A DNA stretch of 64,000 bases from Fructobacillus apis (GCF_023893635.1 NZ_JAMWYK010000001.1:342472-406471); one strand, 5' to 3'; numbered from the stretch's first letter, positions 51,220 through 60,077 are shown. A program made the numbers and translations. Notes: a model not told the origin generated them from the sequence alone.

Positions 51220-52428
51220 CTTGTCGTAACGTGACAAGTTCCAGTTTTCGATGATTCGAATGATTGCCTTTGGATAGTTTGGATCCGTGGCATAAGCATT
51301 ATCATAGAGGGCTTGGGCAGCATCCTTGTAGTTGTCAGCGGCCAAAACATCCTTAAACTGATTGCTGTTCCAGCTATTTCCGTTGACTAAGGTCTTGGAA
51401 TGCGCCTTCATGGAATCCTTGTAAGAAGAGTATGCGGCAAAGCGCGCCTTCTTCGTTACCGTTTCCCCGTTTTCAACTTCTTGCGTTTCCAAAACAACGG
51501 ACTTACCAGCGGTTTCATCATCTGACTTCACCCCATAGAAGTTGTTGTACTTGGAAGACAAAACGGAGTCATCCCAGTTTGATTCGTGGATAGCCTGTGC
51601 AATCGAGATGGATGGCAGAATACCGTATTGGCTCTTCAATTCCTTAGCATAGGCAGAAATCTTATCAATGAAGGCTAAGCGGCGGTCGAATTCTTTCTTC
51701 CCACCGTTTTCGGCCAACAGGATGGCTGACGCAACCGGCATGCCACGCTTTTCCAAGGTGTCATAGTAAGAAGACATTTCCTTATTTGAGCGTTCCAAGA
51801 GTGTTTCAACCAAGTTATCAGCACTCTTCGCGTCCTTAATCCGGTAAATACCTGGGTAAACCAAGTCATAGAGCGTCAAATCAGACTTTGCGTTTTTAAA
51901 GAGGCGTGGGTACTTACTCTTCATCTTAGACATCAGGTCCTTGTCAGAGTAAGCCTTCAACAGGGCCTTCTTCGAAACATTGGCATTGTCGGCCAACATC
52001 CCAGCGGTCTGTTCAGCCGTCTTGTTTACGTTGATGTACGTATATTGCGGATCCAAGACTGGGCCATTCCCCGCCCCTTCCGTCAATTCTTGATAGACGT
52101 TATCAATGCTTTGAACAGGTGAGAATTGGTAAGTGCCTGGTTGAATCTCCTTGGCTCCATAGCGCTTGGCATACTTCGTCAGGTACTTTTCACAGTGGAT
52201 GGCACCAGCCTTTTCAAGCTTTTGCCCAACATCTTTCGTGCTGTCGTCTTTAGCAACCTTCACTTCAATCAATGAAAAGTCGTTCGGGTTCTTGGCAGCG
52301 TAACCGCGGTGATTCATGTAGGCAGTTCCAGCTACGATTGCAACGGCTGCAATAACAATCAATAAGAAGAAGTTTCGAATTGGGTGCTTTTGCTTTTGAC
52401 GTGGACGTTTTGTAAATTCCATTTCCAT
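51217..52428 (-). CDS. MltG-like/GH73 glucosaminidase fusion, membrane-anchored wall hydrolase
   Basis: 403 residues. One membrane helix (about 19-35) anchors an extracytoplasmic protein. Residues 52-120 match the MltG/YceG LysM-like subdomain (EVKVAKDDSTKDVGQKLEKAGAI, IQPGTYQFSP). Residues 180-245 resemble the beginning of the lytic transglycosylase domain (DLVYPGIYR, ASAILLAENGGK), but its remainder is missing. From about 255 the protein is a GH73 glucosaminidase with Glu282 in SIAQAIHES, NNFYGVK and the tail TDPNYPKAIIRIIENWNLSRYDK. The start at 52428 is preferred because the longer frame from 52500 crosses the ackA terminator. It probably cleaves the peptidoglycan glycan strand. Confidence 0.8.
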   Translation of the reverse strand: MEMEFTKRPRQKQKHPIRNFFLLIVIAAVAIVAGTAYMNHRGYAAKNPNDFSLIEVKVAKDDSTKDVGQKLEKAGAIHCEKYLTKYAKRYGAKEIQPGTYQFSPVQSIDNVYQELTEGAGNGPVLDPQYTYINVNKTAEQTAGMLADNANVSKKALLKAYSDKDLMSKMKSKYPRLFKNAKSDLTLYDLVYPGIYRIKDAKSADNLVETLLERSNKEMSSYYDTLEKRGMPVASAILLAENGGKKEFDRRLAFIDKISAYAKELKSQYGILPSISIAQAIHESNWDDSVLSSKYNNFYGVKSDDETAGKSVVLETQEVENGETVTKKARFAAYSSYKDSMKAHSKTLVNGNSWNSNQFKDVLAADNYKDAAQALYDNAYATDPNYPKAIIRIIENWNLSRYDK

Positions 52429-52454
52429 AATAATTGGCTTTCTTAGTGCAAATG

Positions 52455-52489
52455 ACGGAAAAGACACCGCTTTTTCATGCGGTGTCTTC
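52455..52489 (-). terminator. Terminator of ackA
   Basis: Minus-strand AAGACACCGC-ATGAAAAA-GCGGTGTCTT-TTCC, 24 bases past the ackA stop. It excludes the longer reading of the MltG/GH73 gene start. Confidence 0.82.
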
Positions 52490-52512
52490 CAGTAATTCAT
52501 TAATCGTGATGA

Positions 52513-53745
52513 TTAAGCCATCAAAGATTGTACATCGCGGGCAATCATCAATTCTTCATCGGTTGGGACAACCAATGTCTTAATCTTAGCGTCTGCTGCA
52601 GAGATGTCAGCTTCTTCACGGCAACCTTCGTTCTTGGCTGCGTCAATCTTGATACCGAAGTATCCAAGACGAGCAGCAACTTCTTCACGTACCCAATCAG
52701 CGTTTTCACCGATTCCGGCAGTAAAGACAATGGCATCGGCACCGTCCATCTTTGCAACGTATTGACCGATGTATGAAACCACGCGGTCAACGAAGATTTG
52801 GATAGCCAATTCAGCCTTTTCGTTGTCCTTACGGGCAGCGCGCAAGTCACGCATGTCAGATGACAATTGAGAGATTCCTTGCAAACCAGACTTCTTGTTC
52901 AAGACCGTCAACATTTCATCGTTTGACAAGTTTTCCTTACCTTGGATGAATGAAACCAATGAGGCATCGATATCACCTGAACGAGTGGCCATCGTCACAC
53001 CAGCAAGTGGCGTGAATCCCATTGACGTGTCGAATGATTCACCATTCTTAACGGCAGTGATTGAAGCACCGGCACCCAAGTGAAGGGTGATCAACTTCAA
53101 GTCCTTCAAATCCTTCTTCAACAATTCGGCTGCCTTTTGAGCAACGTAACGGTGTGACGTTCCGTGAGCACCGTACTTACGGGCACCATACTTTTCGTAG
53201 TATTCGTATGGCAATGAGTAAAGGTAGTTTTCCTTTGGCATCGTTTGGTGGAAGGATGTATCAAAGACAGCTACTGAAGTTGCGTTAGGCAACAACTTTT
53301 GGAATGCACGAATTCCCAATGCGTTTGCTGGGTTGTGCAATGGCGCGTAATCAGCCAATTCATCAATCTTGGCTAAGACGTCATCGTTAACCAAAACAGA
53401 CTTGTCGAAGTATTCACCACCGGCAACAACACGGTGTCCAACACCAACGATTTCTGAGAAGTCGGCGATGATGTCCAAGTCAGACAAGTGTTCCAACATC
53501 ATGTTGATAGCCACTTGGTGATCCTTGATTGCAGTCGTCGTTTGGAACTTTGCTTTTGCTCCCTTTACTTCAACTTGATCGTTTGAGGCAGCCTTATCAT
53601 TTGCTGCAAACTTAATCGTAAAGATGGCATCATCCATCCCGATTCGTTCAACCAATCCTTGGGCAATTACTTCTTCAGCTGGCATTTCCAACAATTGGAA
53701 CTTTAATGATGATGATCCAGCGTTAACGGCCATGATTTTTGCCAT
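52513..53745 (-). CDS. ackA: Acetate kinase
   Basis: Converts acetyl phosphate and ADP to acetate and ATP; in heterofermenters this gives the extra ATP when an electron acceptor spares ethanol formation. 410 residues starting MAKIMAVNAGSSSLKFQL (family signature 1), with HLGAGASITAVKNG and DTSMGFTPLAG in the centre. AGGTGG precedes the ATG. It lies 22 bases downstream of the ytxK-like gene with no terminator between, so it can be read from the comG operon as well. Confidence 0.96.
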   Translation of the reverse strand: MAKIMAVNAGSSSLKFQLLEMPAEEVIAQGLVERIGMDDAIFTIKFAANDKAASNDQVEVKGAKAKFQTTTAIKDHQVAINMMLEHLSDLDIIADFSEIVGVGHRVVAGGEYFDKSVLVNDDVLAKIDELADYAPLHNPANALGIRAFQKLLPNATSVAVFDTSFHQTMPKENYLYSLPYEYYEKYGARKYGAHGTSHRYVAQKAAELLKKDLKDLKLITLHLGAGASITAVKNGESFDTSMGFTPLAGVTMATRSGDIDASLVSFIQGKENLSNDEMLTVLNKKSGLQGISQLSSDMRDLRAARKDNEKAELAIQIFVDRVVSYIGQYVAKMDGADAIVFTAGIGENADWVREEVAARLGYFGIKIDAAKNEGCREEADISAADAKIKTLVVPTDEELMIARDVQSLMA

Positions 53746-53767
53746 GTCTTATCCACCTATCCTTGTT

Positions 53768-54808
53768 CTAGTCTTCCACATTTTCTTTATTCAGTTTACC
53801 CCAGTCACCCAAATCTTGCAAAAATTCTTCCAAGGCCTGGCTTTCCTTAACTGAAGGGTATTGACCGAGCATTACTTCCGTCTTTGGTTGTGCATTTTGA
53901 TGACGCAAAACCAAGATGGCTTTTTGTTGATTTTTGTTTTTGAAGAAGCCCTGAGGCAAAGTCAAAAACGCCTTCAATTGTGCCTTTGTCGAAAGCAACT
54001 TCAAGATACTTTCCCGCTTTTCAGCTGAAAGCAAGTTAGCGGGCACGATGAGGTAGGCCCAACCGTCTTCTTTGATTAAGTCTAAGGACTTTTCAATCAT
54101 CAAGAAATGGGCGTAGGACTTATCGTCATCCTTTTCCTTAGAAAAGGCAGTGACCATCCCCTCAGGTGCTTCGTTTGGATAGTAGCCAATTGGCAAATCA
54201 GCAATCACCGCGTCAGCAGGTTGCAACTCATTCTTAGGAAGGCTCACCGCATCCCCTAAGAAGAGCTCGGTTTCACTTTCACCAAGTAAATCAGCCAAAA
54301 CAGAGGCGAGTGCCAACTGCTCTTCCGAACCATCAATTCCAGCTGCTTGGACTTGGATGTCCTTTTTGGCAAGCGTTTCTTGAACGGTCCAAAGTAAGTT
54401 TCCCGTTCCGACCGTCATGTCAGTAAGAGTGGCCACTCCACCATCTTTTTTATTCAAATTGGCTGTTTTTTCAACCAAATCACCCAATAGATAACCAATA
54501 CCATCTGGGGTTAACTGGTTGTTTGCTGGTACCTTATCCTCTTTATCAGCCTTTAGAACTAGGAGCTGAAGGATGTGGCGCTTGTCTTGGTACGAGAAGC
54601 TCGCCCAGTCAATCTCGAAGAGCCCTTGGAGTGCTTCTTGTGTTTTTTCACCGAGCATCTCTTGATCTTTTTCTGATAACTTTTGCTCATGTAAAGTGGC
54701 TAAAGTCTGAATCAGCGCCTGGCGATAATTCACCTTTTCTTCAGAGACCACTTGGTCTGCCACGTTTTGAATTTGTTGGAAAATTTCTGGAATTTGTACT
54801 TTTGTCAT
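53768..54808 (-). CDS. YtxK-like class I SAM-dependent methyltransferase
   Basis: 346 residues. An N-terminal helical region is followed by an N6-adenine methyltransferase-like Rossmann domain: motif I DMTVGTGNLLW (about residue 130), IDGSEEQLALA, and ADLPIGYYP in place of the catalytic NPPY/DPPF motif. The family lies between comG and ackA in many Firmicutes; its substrate is unknown. Whether it methylates DNA is doubtful because the catalytic motif is changed to DLPIG. It follows comGG by 37 bases. Confidence 0.85.
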   Translation of the reverse strand: MTKVQIPEIFQQIQNVADQVVSEEKVNYRQALIQTLATLHEQKLSEKDQEMLGEKTQEALQGLFEIDWASFSYQDKRHILQLLVLKADKEDKVPANNQLTPDGIGYLLGDLVEKTANLNKKDGGVATLTDMTVGTGNLLWTVQETLAKKDIQVQAAGIDGSEEQLALASVLADLLGESETELFLGDAVSLPKNELQPADAVIADLPIGYYPNEAPEGMVTAFSKEKDDDKSYAHFLMIEKSLDLIKEDGWAYLIVPANLLSAEKRESILKLLSTKAQLKAFLTLPQGFFKNKNQQKAILVLRHQNAQPKTEVMLGQYPSVKESQALEEFLQDLGDWGKLNKENVED

Positions 54809-54845
54809 GCTTTCATTTTAGCCTCTTTTAGGCAGTCAAACAAGG

Positions 54846-55154
54846 CTATTTGGTCGGCTTCTTTCCTAATAACGGGCGATGGTGTTTCACTTTTTCAGAA
54901 TGAATGGTTATTTGATGCTTTTCCTCGTCAATTTCATAGGCATAGTCTTGTCTTTTCCCTTTGGTCTGCTGCTTTAAAAGGTAATCACGACTTGCCGAAA
55001 TTTGTACACAATCAACCTTGGTCCGCTCAATCAAAAGCCGTTCGTTCTCAAGTCGATTGACGAAAATCTTCCCCTGAGCCAAATAAAACACAGTCAAGAG
55101 CATGATCAACGTGATGGTTGGTAACAAAATAAAGGCAGTGCGCTTTCTTATCAT
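54846..55154 (-). CDS. comGG: ComGG-like competence pseudopilin
   Basis: 102 residues, a minor pseudopilin candidate in the DNA-uptake pilus. It starts MIRKRTAFILLPTITLIMLL, a prepilin-like basic leader followed by a hydrophobic helix, though without the usual glutamate at +5, as in other ComGG proteins. Assignment rests mainly on position as the seventh gene of comG, with a four-base overlap with comGF. Confidence 0.7.
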   Translation of the reverse strand: MIRKRTAFILLPTITLIMLLTVFYLAQGKIFVNRLENERLLIERTKVDCVQISASRDYLLKQQTKGKRQDYAYEIDEEKHQITIHSEKVKHHRPLLGKKPTK

Positions 55155-55615
55155 TGTTCGCCTCCATTGCCGCGAACTTTTTCAGGCAATAGCAGTTCCC
55201 CACTAAAGACCCGTTTTCGTCCATTCATCACCCGAAGTGTTTGATAACACCCGTGCTTTTCAACGCGTAGTTGGGCAACATCACCAAGTAAAACCATGCG
55301 CCCGTTTCGGTCGCCATCTAAAACGAGCCGCTCCTTTACCACGTGAAGAAGTTTTAACTCATTGTTTTCGCGACTGCTAAGCGTCAGGCTATTTGAGTGA
55401 ACATCGTTAAGCAAGTACCCCTGTTCTTCGAGTTGGCTTAAGCAGAGCTGAAAACTGATGCGCTGATCTTCGGACGCATGCACATCGATGACGCGCTTTT
55501 CCCATTGCATCAAAAATGAAAGTCCCTGAATAACGATCGCGACGATTAACAAAGCTACGAGGCTTTCAATCAATGTGAAAGACGGGCTATGTCTACCCAT
55601 TCTCTTTTGTACCAT
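55151..55615 (-). CDS. comGF: Competence pseudopilin ComGF
   Basis: 154 residues. The prepilin signal SFTLIESLVALLIVAIVIQG (cleavage before Phe, Glu at +5) is clear. The C-terminal domain resembles ComGF minor pseudopilins (GYLLNDVHSN, LLGDVAQLRVEKHG, SGELLLPEKVRGNGGEQ). Its ATG is one base past the comGE stop, and it overlaps comGG by four bases. Confidence 0.82.
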   Translation of the reverse strand: MVQKRMGRHSPSFTLIESLVALLIVAIVIQGLSFLMQWEKRVIDVHASEDQRISFQLCLSQLEEQGYLLNDVHSNSLTLSSRENNELKLLHVVKERLVLDGDRNGRMVLLGDVAQLRVEKHGCYQTLRVMNGRKRVFSGELLLPEKVRGNGGEQ

Positions 55616-55616
55616 G

Positions 55617-55835
55617 TCACTTCTGCCCTTTCGATTTGGCCTGCTGTTCCAACGTCTTCAACAGTCTTACTTTCTCTCGATGAACTTCTACCCTTTCCTG
55701 TCGCAACTGTCGTTCCTGTTTCAAATACTTTTGGACCGTTTGCATTTCAATCAAGAGTATTCCACAAAATAAAGTCAGGGCGAGAAAGGACTCGACCAAC
55801 ATAAACGCCGAGCGTTTCTTAACCAAGGCCGTCAT
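55617..55835 (-). CDS. comGE: Competence pseudopilin ComGE-like
   Basis: 72 residues. KKRSAFMLVESFLALTLFCGI is a prepilin-type leader with Glu at +5, followed by a charged helix. The start at 55835 is used: it has TAGGAAT before it and lies seven bases after the comGD stop, while the longer frame from 55871 sits inside comGD without better support. Shorter than average for ComGE. Confidence 0.72.
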   Translation of the reverse strand: MTALVKKRSAFMLVESFLALTLFCGILLIEMQTVQKYLKQERQLRQERVEVHREKVRLLKTLEQQAKSKGQK

Positions 55836-55842
55836 TTTATTC

Positions 55843-56268
55843 CTATTCAAAGTAATAGTCACCACCTCCAAACAAGATGACTAATCGAAAGATTTTCTTT
55901 CGAATGTCATCGATAAAAAGAATGGTTTTTGGTGACACAAATCCACTAGCAGATATTTTAACAACCTCTTCTCCCCTCACCCGATAGCCTTCTGGCAAAA
56001 CGAGTCGTTCGTGTTCTGTCCACAGAGCGTTTTTAGAAAAGGTCATTGATAACATCTGCTCTTTTTCCTGAGCTAACAGCCGTTCGCTTTGATAAAGAAG
56101 CGAAAAGCGTTTTTTAAAGGTCGCCATCACCATCCCCGTCTCTTTTTTAGGTTGCAAAGTCACACAGAGAAACAATGTGGCTGAAACGATTGCTAAAACG
56201 ATTAATGATTCAACTAAGGTAAAGGCCGCCTTTCTATTCCGGAAGTTGTGCTGAATCGCCTTCAACAT
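55843..56268 (-). CDS. comGD: Competence pseudopilin ComGD
   Basis: 141 residues. NRKAAFTLVESLIVLAIVSATLF is a complete prepilin leader (basic, cleavage Ala-Phe, Glu +5). The rest has the beta-rich ComGD/GspH look (RLVLPEGYRVRGEEVVK). Its start lies within the end of comGC (35-base overlap), so translation is coupled. Confidence 0.82.
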   Translation of the reverse strand: MLKAIQHNFRNRKAAFTLVESLIVLAIVSATLFLCVTLQPKKETGMVMATFKKRFSLLYQSERLLAQEKEQMLSMTFSKNALWTEHERLVLPEGYRVRGEEVVKISASGFVSPKTILFIDDIRKKIFRLVILFGGGDYYFE

Positions 56269-56590
56269 TAATCTTCAAATCCTTTACCTTTTGCACTTGG
56301 TTTTTCGTTAGGTATCCTTCTGACTCAAGCTGTCCCAAGTTAACACTGTCCTGCCCTGGATGGTCGTTCATATACAAGTCAATTTGCGTCTGAACCGTTG
56401 CAGCCATGGCTTCACGGTGTGTTGCTTGAGCGTTTTCACGCTGCTTGGTTAGGTTTGGCAAAATTAAAAGCATCAGCAAACCGATGATGAAGAGCACAAT
56501 CGTGGCTTCAATCAACGTGAAGGCCGTTCGCTTCTTGGAAAGGAAATGTGTCTTCGTCACGACTAACTTCTTTTGGTTTTCTGTTCTCAT
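56234..56590 (-). CDS. comGC: Major competence pilin ComGC
   Basis: 118 residues, the main subunit of the DNA-binding competence pilus. A leader of 21 residues ending KKRTA precedes FTLIEATIVLFIIGLLMLLILPNL, the class III signal peptide cleaved by ComC. The mature part is about 96 residues with the typical QREN...ATHREAMAATVQTQIDLY helix. Its ATGA overlaps the comGB stop by four bases. Confidence 0.92.
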   Translation of the reverse strand: MRTENQKKLVVTKTHFLSKKRTAFTLIEATIVLFIIGLLMLLILPNLTKQRENAQATHREAMAATVQTQIDLYMNDHPGQDSVNLGQLESEGYLTKNQVQKVKDLKINVEGDSAQLPE

Positions 56591-57612
56591 GTGGGTAATC
56601 CTCCTAAGTTTTGGTAAAGGGGTAAAAGCATGGCTAAATAAAGCAGCACAATGGCGACACCGACGACGGTGAATAGAATGGGCTGAATCCAGGAGAACAC
56701 TCGTTTGATTCTTCGGTCGAAACTCATGAACTCGTGTTTGGCAAAATAAGACAGATACGTGGCTAGCAAAGTTGACTCAAAGCCTCGACTTAAATAGGCA
56801 CCCAAAGTTGGATTCAAGAACGACTGCTTTCCCACCCAAGATGAAACGTCTTCACCTCGGTCTAAATAGCGTTTCAAGTCCTCAGCCAACTCCAGTGCAA
56901 GACTCGTTTTTCCTTTTTCTTTCTGACAGAAGGTGGACACAATGGCTGGTAATGTTAACCCTGCAGCGAGTAAAAGGGCCAGCTGCTCCGCAACCAAACC
57001 GGAGATCAGGGTTTTACTCAAGGATGAGAGAAAAGGAATATTAGAAAGGAGCCTGCAGCGTTTTAACGGACGTTTGTTCATCAAAACGACGTAAACTAAA
57101 CAGCCAAATCCGGAAAGGAAAAGGACGAGTCCGAGTATCAAATGGAGGGCAAAGAGCGCAACGTTTCCCTCCCCATGTCCCAAGGCGCCCGTCAACGTGG
57201 AAAAGACGGGATAAAGCGTCGTTTCCAAGCCATACACCATGGCAAACAAAACAACTAACAGCAGAGCGGGATAGGTGAGCGCTGCCTTTAGTTGGCGCTG
57301 ATAATCCATCATTAACTGCATTTTGTCAGCGAGGTGCTGGACGGTTTGCGAAAAGCGACCTTGTTCTTGTGCCAGGTGTAGGTAAATCCGAATACCTGGA
57401 TCAAATAAAGGTCCAAGAGAATCCGAAATGGTTACCCCTGACGCCAGTTCTTCTTGAACGGCTTTGAGTTTGAATTGCCAAGAGTGGTGGGCGTCAACTA
57501 AAATACCCAACGACTGATTTAACGAGTAGCCAGCCTGTCCGAGCTCTGCCAGTTCTTTTAAAAAGACGACTTGATCAGCTTTACTAAGTAGCTGCTTATT
57601 TCGACTAAACAT
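56587..57612 (-). CDS. comGB: Competence type IV pilus platform protein ComGB
   Basis: 341 residues, a GspF-family inner membrane platform: two copies of the T2SF helical domain (about 20-140 and 215-320), each followed by membrane helices (LTYPALLLVVLFAMVYG; PILFTVVGVAIVLLYLAMLLP). The ATG at 57612 has AAAGGGG before it and overlaps the end of comGA; the longer frame from 57669 is rejected. Confidence 0.9.
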   Translation of the reverse strand: MFSRNKQLLSKADQVVFLKELAELGQAGYSLNQSLGILVDAHHSWQFKLKAVQEELASGVTISDSLGPLFDPGIRIYLHLAQEQGRFSQTVQHLADKMQLMMDYQRQLKAALTYPALLLVVLFAMVYGLETTLYPVFSTLTGALGHGEGNVALFALHLILGLVLFLSGFGCLVYVVLMNKRPLKRCRLLSNIPFLSSLSKTLISGLVAEQLALLLAAGLTLPAIVSTFCQKEKGKTSLALELAEDLKRYLDRGEDVSSWVGKQSFLNPTLGAYLSRGFESTLLATYLSYFAKHEFMSFDRRIKRVFSWIQPILFTVVGVAIVLLYLAMLLPLYQNLGGLPT

Positions 57613-58540
57613 CACGTGTTCCCCTTTCATCATCCACAATACGGATGGCTTCACCCTCCTTCCAATCAACCCAGGACAGTTTTGCTGCTAAGGTGTCTGT
57701 CTTTGTTTTCACCAAACGTTGATAGACACTCTTCACGAGCGCAGCGCTAACGAGCGTGGCATCTAAACCAAGGTCGAGCAAGCGGTCGACAACCAAAATC
57801 GCAGAATTGGCGTGGATGGTCGCGAGTACAAGATGGCCAGATAAGGCGGCTTGCAAGGCCGCGTGCGCCGTTTTTTTATCACGAATCTCACCGATGACAA
57901 GGATGTCTGGTCGCTGTCGTAAGGCGACCTTGATGAGGTCTTCGTAAAAAATGTTGGCAGTTTCGTTTACCTGAAGCTGTAGGTACTCGGGTTCGACGTA
58001 CTCAACGGGATCCTCGACGGTTAAGACCGCACGGTTTTTGGACCACTTCCGTAATAATCGGTAGAGCGTGCTGGTTTTCCCAGCACCTGTTGGTCCAGCG
58101 ATAAGATACAAGCCGGAACTGGGTTGCGTGTTGAGAAGTTCATCGAAATGACCGTTATCCGTGAAGTGTTGGACGCCTAAGCTTGGCTGTAGCAGTCGAA
58201 TGACGAGGCTTTCTTTCCCGAGAAAATCGCCAACAACAGAAACACGAATAAAGTGTTCTTCAAAGGTAAAGCGGCCGAGTTGAGGACGGCGCTTTTCAGC
58301 CAGATTCAAGAGCGCCCAATATTTGATGACGGAGAGAACGTGCTCGGCAAAGCGAGGGGTGAGCTGTTGGAGAGTGCGAAGCGTTCCGTCAACTTGTCCG
58401 GATAGGCGGTAGGAATTGCCGACTGACTTAAAATACAAATCAGCGTAATGTTGTTCGATTGCTAGGACGAGGATGCGTTCGATCCAGGCTTTGGGGGTCC
58501 AGCCGTTTTCGGCGGGCCAGGGTGCGCAGTGTTTTGCCAT
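57605..58540 (-). CDS. comGA: Competence type IV pilus assembly ATPase ComGA
   Basis: 311 residues, a GspE/PilB-type cytosolic ATPase powering the competence pilus. Walker A GPTGAGKTSTLYR (about residue 149), Asp box VLTVEDPVEY, Walker B DILVIGEIRD and the His box GHLVLATIHAN are intact. GGGAGG precedes the ATG. First gene of comGA-GB-GC-GD-GE-GF-GG. A TACG-containing box close upstream could be an alternative-sigma promoter. Confidence 0.94.
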   Translation of the reverse strand: MAKHCAPWPAENGWTPKAWIERILVLAIEQHYADLYFKSVGNSYRLSGQVDGTLRTLQQLTPRFAEHVLSVIKYWALLNLAEKRRPQLGRFTFEEHFIRVSVVGDFLGKESLVIRLLQPSLGVQHFTDNGHFDELLNTQPSSGLYLIAGPTGAGKTSTLYRLLRKWSKNRAVLTVEDPVEYVEPEYLQLQVNETANIFYEDLIKVALRQRPDILVIGEIRDKKTAHAALQAALSGHLVLATIHANSAILVVDRLLDLGLDATLVSAALVKSVYQRLVKTKTDTLAAKLSWVDWKEGEAIRIVDDERGTRDV

Positions 58541-58561
58541 GTCTTCCTCCCTTCACGCGAA

Positions 58562-58570
58562 TATTACGTA
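58562..58570 (-). promoter_or_regulatory. Possible ComX/SigH-type box before comGA
   Basis: Minus-strand TACGTAATA, 21 bases before the ATG, resembles the streptococcal/lactococcal cin-box TACGAATA with one inserted base. No good sigma-A promoter is visible at this spot. Weak evidence. Confidence 0.35.
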
Positions 58571-58600
58571 AGGTCGTCAGATTTATCGCAAAATTTTTAT

Positions 58601-58633
58601 AAAAAAAAGCCGAACCCCAAAAAGGGTTCGACT
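58601..58633 (-). terminator. Terminator of folD
   Basis: Minus-strand GTCGAACCC-TTTTTT-GGGGTTCGGC followed by T8, between folD and comGA. Confidence 0.85.
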
Positions 58634-58647
58634 TCAACGTCATCTTT

Positions 58648-59502
58648 TTACTTTAACGTCTTCTGTTCAAGAGCCGCCTGCCGCGTGGATTCGAGTAACT
58701 TGGCAATTGTCATGGGACCAACACCGCCCGGAACGGGCGTCAACCAAGAAGCCTTCGCGCGTGCTTCCTCGTCATTCACATCCCCACAGGCCTTCCCGTC
58801 GACGAGGTTCATCCCCACGTCAATAACGATGGCACCGTCTTTAATCTGGTCGCCTCGGATGAAGTTGGGCTTTCCAACGCCACACACCACGATGTCCGCC
58901 TTCAAGAGCATCTCATCCAGCACTTCCTTTGGCGTGTAACGGTGGGCAATTGTTACCGTGGCGTTCGCGTTTAAAAGAAGCGCGGCCATTGGACGACCAA
59001 AAAGTTGGGAACGGCCAACAACAACGGCCGTCTTACCCGCAACGTCCAAGTTGTAGTGGTCCAAAAGGGTCATGACTCCCTTTGGCGTTGCGGCAATTGG
59101 GTAGTTTCCCTTTTCGTTTGCAAACAAGCGCCCTTGGTTCGTAACGCCCAATCCATCAACGTCTTTTTCCGGAGCAACGGCCGCAAAAACAGCCGCATCG
59201 TCGATGCCTTCCGGCAACGGTGCCTGTACCAAAATACCGTTTACGGAATCGTCGGCGTTCAACTTTTCTACCATTGCAATGGCATCTTCGGTACTTTGAC
59301 CGGCTGAAACTTCAAAGTCCTTCGTTTCGATACCGACTTTGGCAGCCGCACGTTGCTTCATTCCAACGTAGAGGCGTGACCCATCGTCTTTTGGATCGTA
59401 TAACACAGCGAGTGAAAGGGACTCTCCGGCAACGCTGATCTCTTCCGCCAGTTTTTCACGGAGTTCTTTTGCTACTTTTTTTCCGTCTAAAATATTAGTC
59501 AT
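58648..59502 (-). CDS. folD: Bifunctional methylenetetrahydrofolate dehydrogenase/cyclohydrolase
   Basis: Interconverts 5,10-methylene- and 10-formyl-tetrahydrofolate, supplying one-carbon units for purines and, through methylene-THF, for thymidylate synthase encoded nearby. 284 residues. Folate-binding LYVGMKQRAAAKVGI, GILVQAPLPEGID, the NADP-binding VVVGRSQLFGRPMA and the C-terminal PVPGGVGPMT are present. AAAGGGG before the ATG at 59502 fixes the start, 22 codons inside the longest frame. Confidence 0.94.
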   Translation of the reverse strand: MTNILDGKKVAKELREKLAEEISVAGESLSLAVLYDPKDDGSRLYVGMKQRAAAKVGIETKDFEVSAGQSTEDAIAMVEKLNADDSVNGILVQAPLPEGIDDAAVFAAVAPEKDVDGLGVTNQGRLFANEKGNYPIAATPKGVMTLLDHYNLDVAGKTAVVVGRSQLFGRPMAALLLNANATVTIAHRYTPKEVLDEMLLKADIVVCGVGKPNFIRGDQIKDGAIVIDVGMNLVDGKACGDVNDEEARAKASWLTPVPGGVGPMTIAKLLESTRQAALEQKTLK

Positions 59503-59592
59503 TTTAGCCCCTTTCGTTCCTTGAGACAGTGAAGTGTTGTAAAATATCAATATCTTATATTCTATCAAAGCTGAGCAGCAAAGGAGCAGAAA

Positions 59593-60069
59593 ATGACCGA
59601 CGAACGAATCTCTTGGGACCAGTATTTCATCGCCCAGTCCGCCATCTTGTCGACGCGTTCAACTTGTACCCGCCGCCACGTTGGTGCCATCTTGGTCAAG
59701 GATAATCGCATCATCGCTTCGGGTTACAACGGGGCCGTTTCAGGTACGCCACACTGTACCGAAGTGGGTGACTACATCGTTGATGGCCACTGCATCCGCG
59801 CGGTTCACGCCGAACAAAACGCGTTGATGCAGGCCGCTTCAATGGGCATTGGAGTGGAGGGTTCAACGCTTTACGTGACGGATGCGCCCTGCGTGTTCTG
59901 TACGAAGTTGCTCCTTCAAGCCGGAATCAAAAAGATTAACTTCATGCGCGATTACCGAAACGACGAGTTTGCCGAAAACTTGTTGAAGGAAAAGAACGTG
60001 CCATTGCGCCAGGTGCCATTCGAAGAAGAAACTTCTGAGCAAATTAATTTGGCACAATTTTTAAAGTAA
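59593..60069 (+). CDS. comEB: dCMP deaminase (ComEB-like)
   Basis: 158 residues, cytidine deaminase fold. The zinc site is His-Ala-Glu in HAEQNAL (about residue 75) with Cys pair PCVFCTK. An N-terminal TRRHVGAILVKDNRIIASGYNG and SGTPHCTEVGDYI match dCMP deaminases. It makes dUMP, the substrate of thymidylate synthase 170 bases downstream, though a terminator separates the two. AAAGGAG precedes the ATG. The symbol follows the Bacillus homologue; competence involvement is not implied. Confidence 0.92.
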   Translation: MTDERISWDQYFIAQSAILSTRSTCTRRHVGAILVKDNRIIASGYNGAVSGTPHCTEVGDYIVDGHCIRAVHAEQNALMQAASMGIGVEGSTLYVTDAPCVFCTKLLLQAGIKKINFMRDYRNDEFAENLLKEKNVPLRQVPFEEETSEQINLAQFLK

Positions 60070-60077
60070 TGTTTTAT

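Noticed and set aside
52429-52500. Longer start of the MltG/GH73 fusion
   Set aside because: The extension crosses the ackA terminator hairpin and shows no ribosome binding site.
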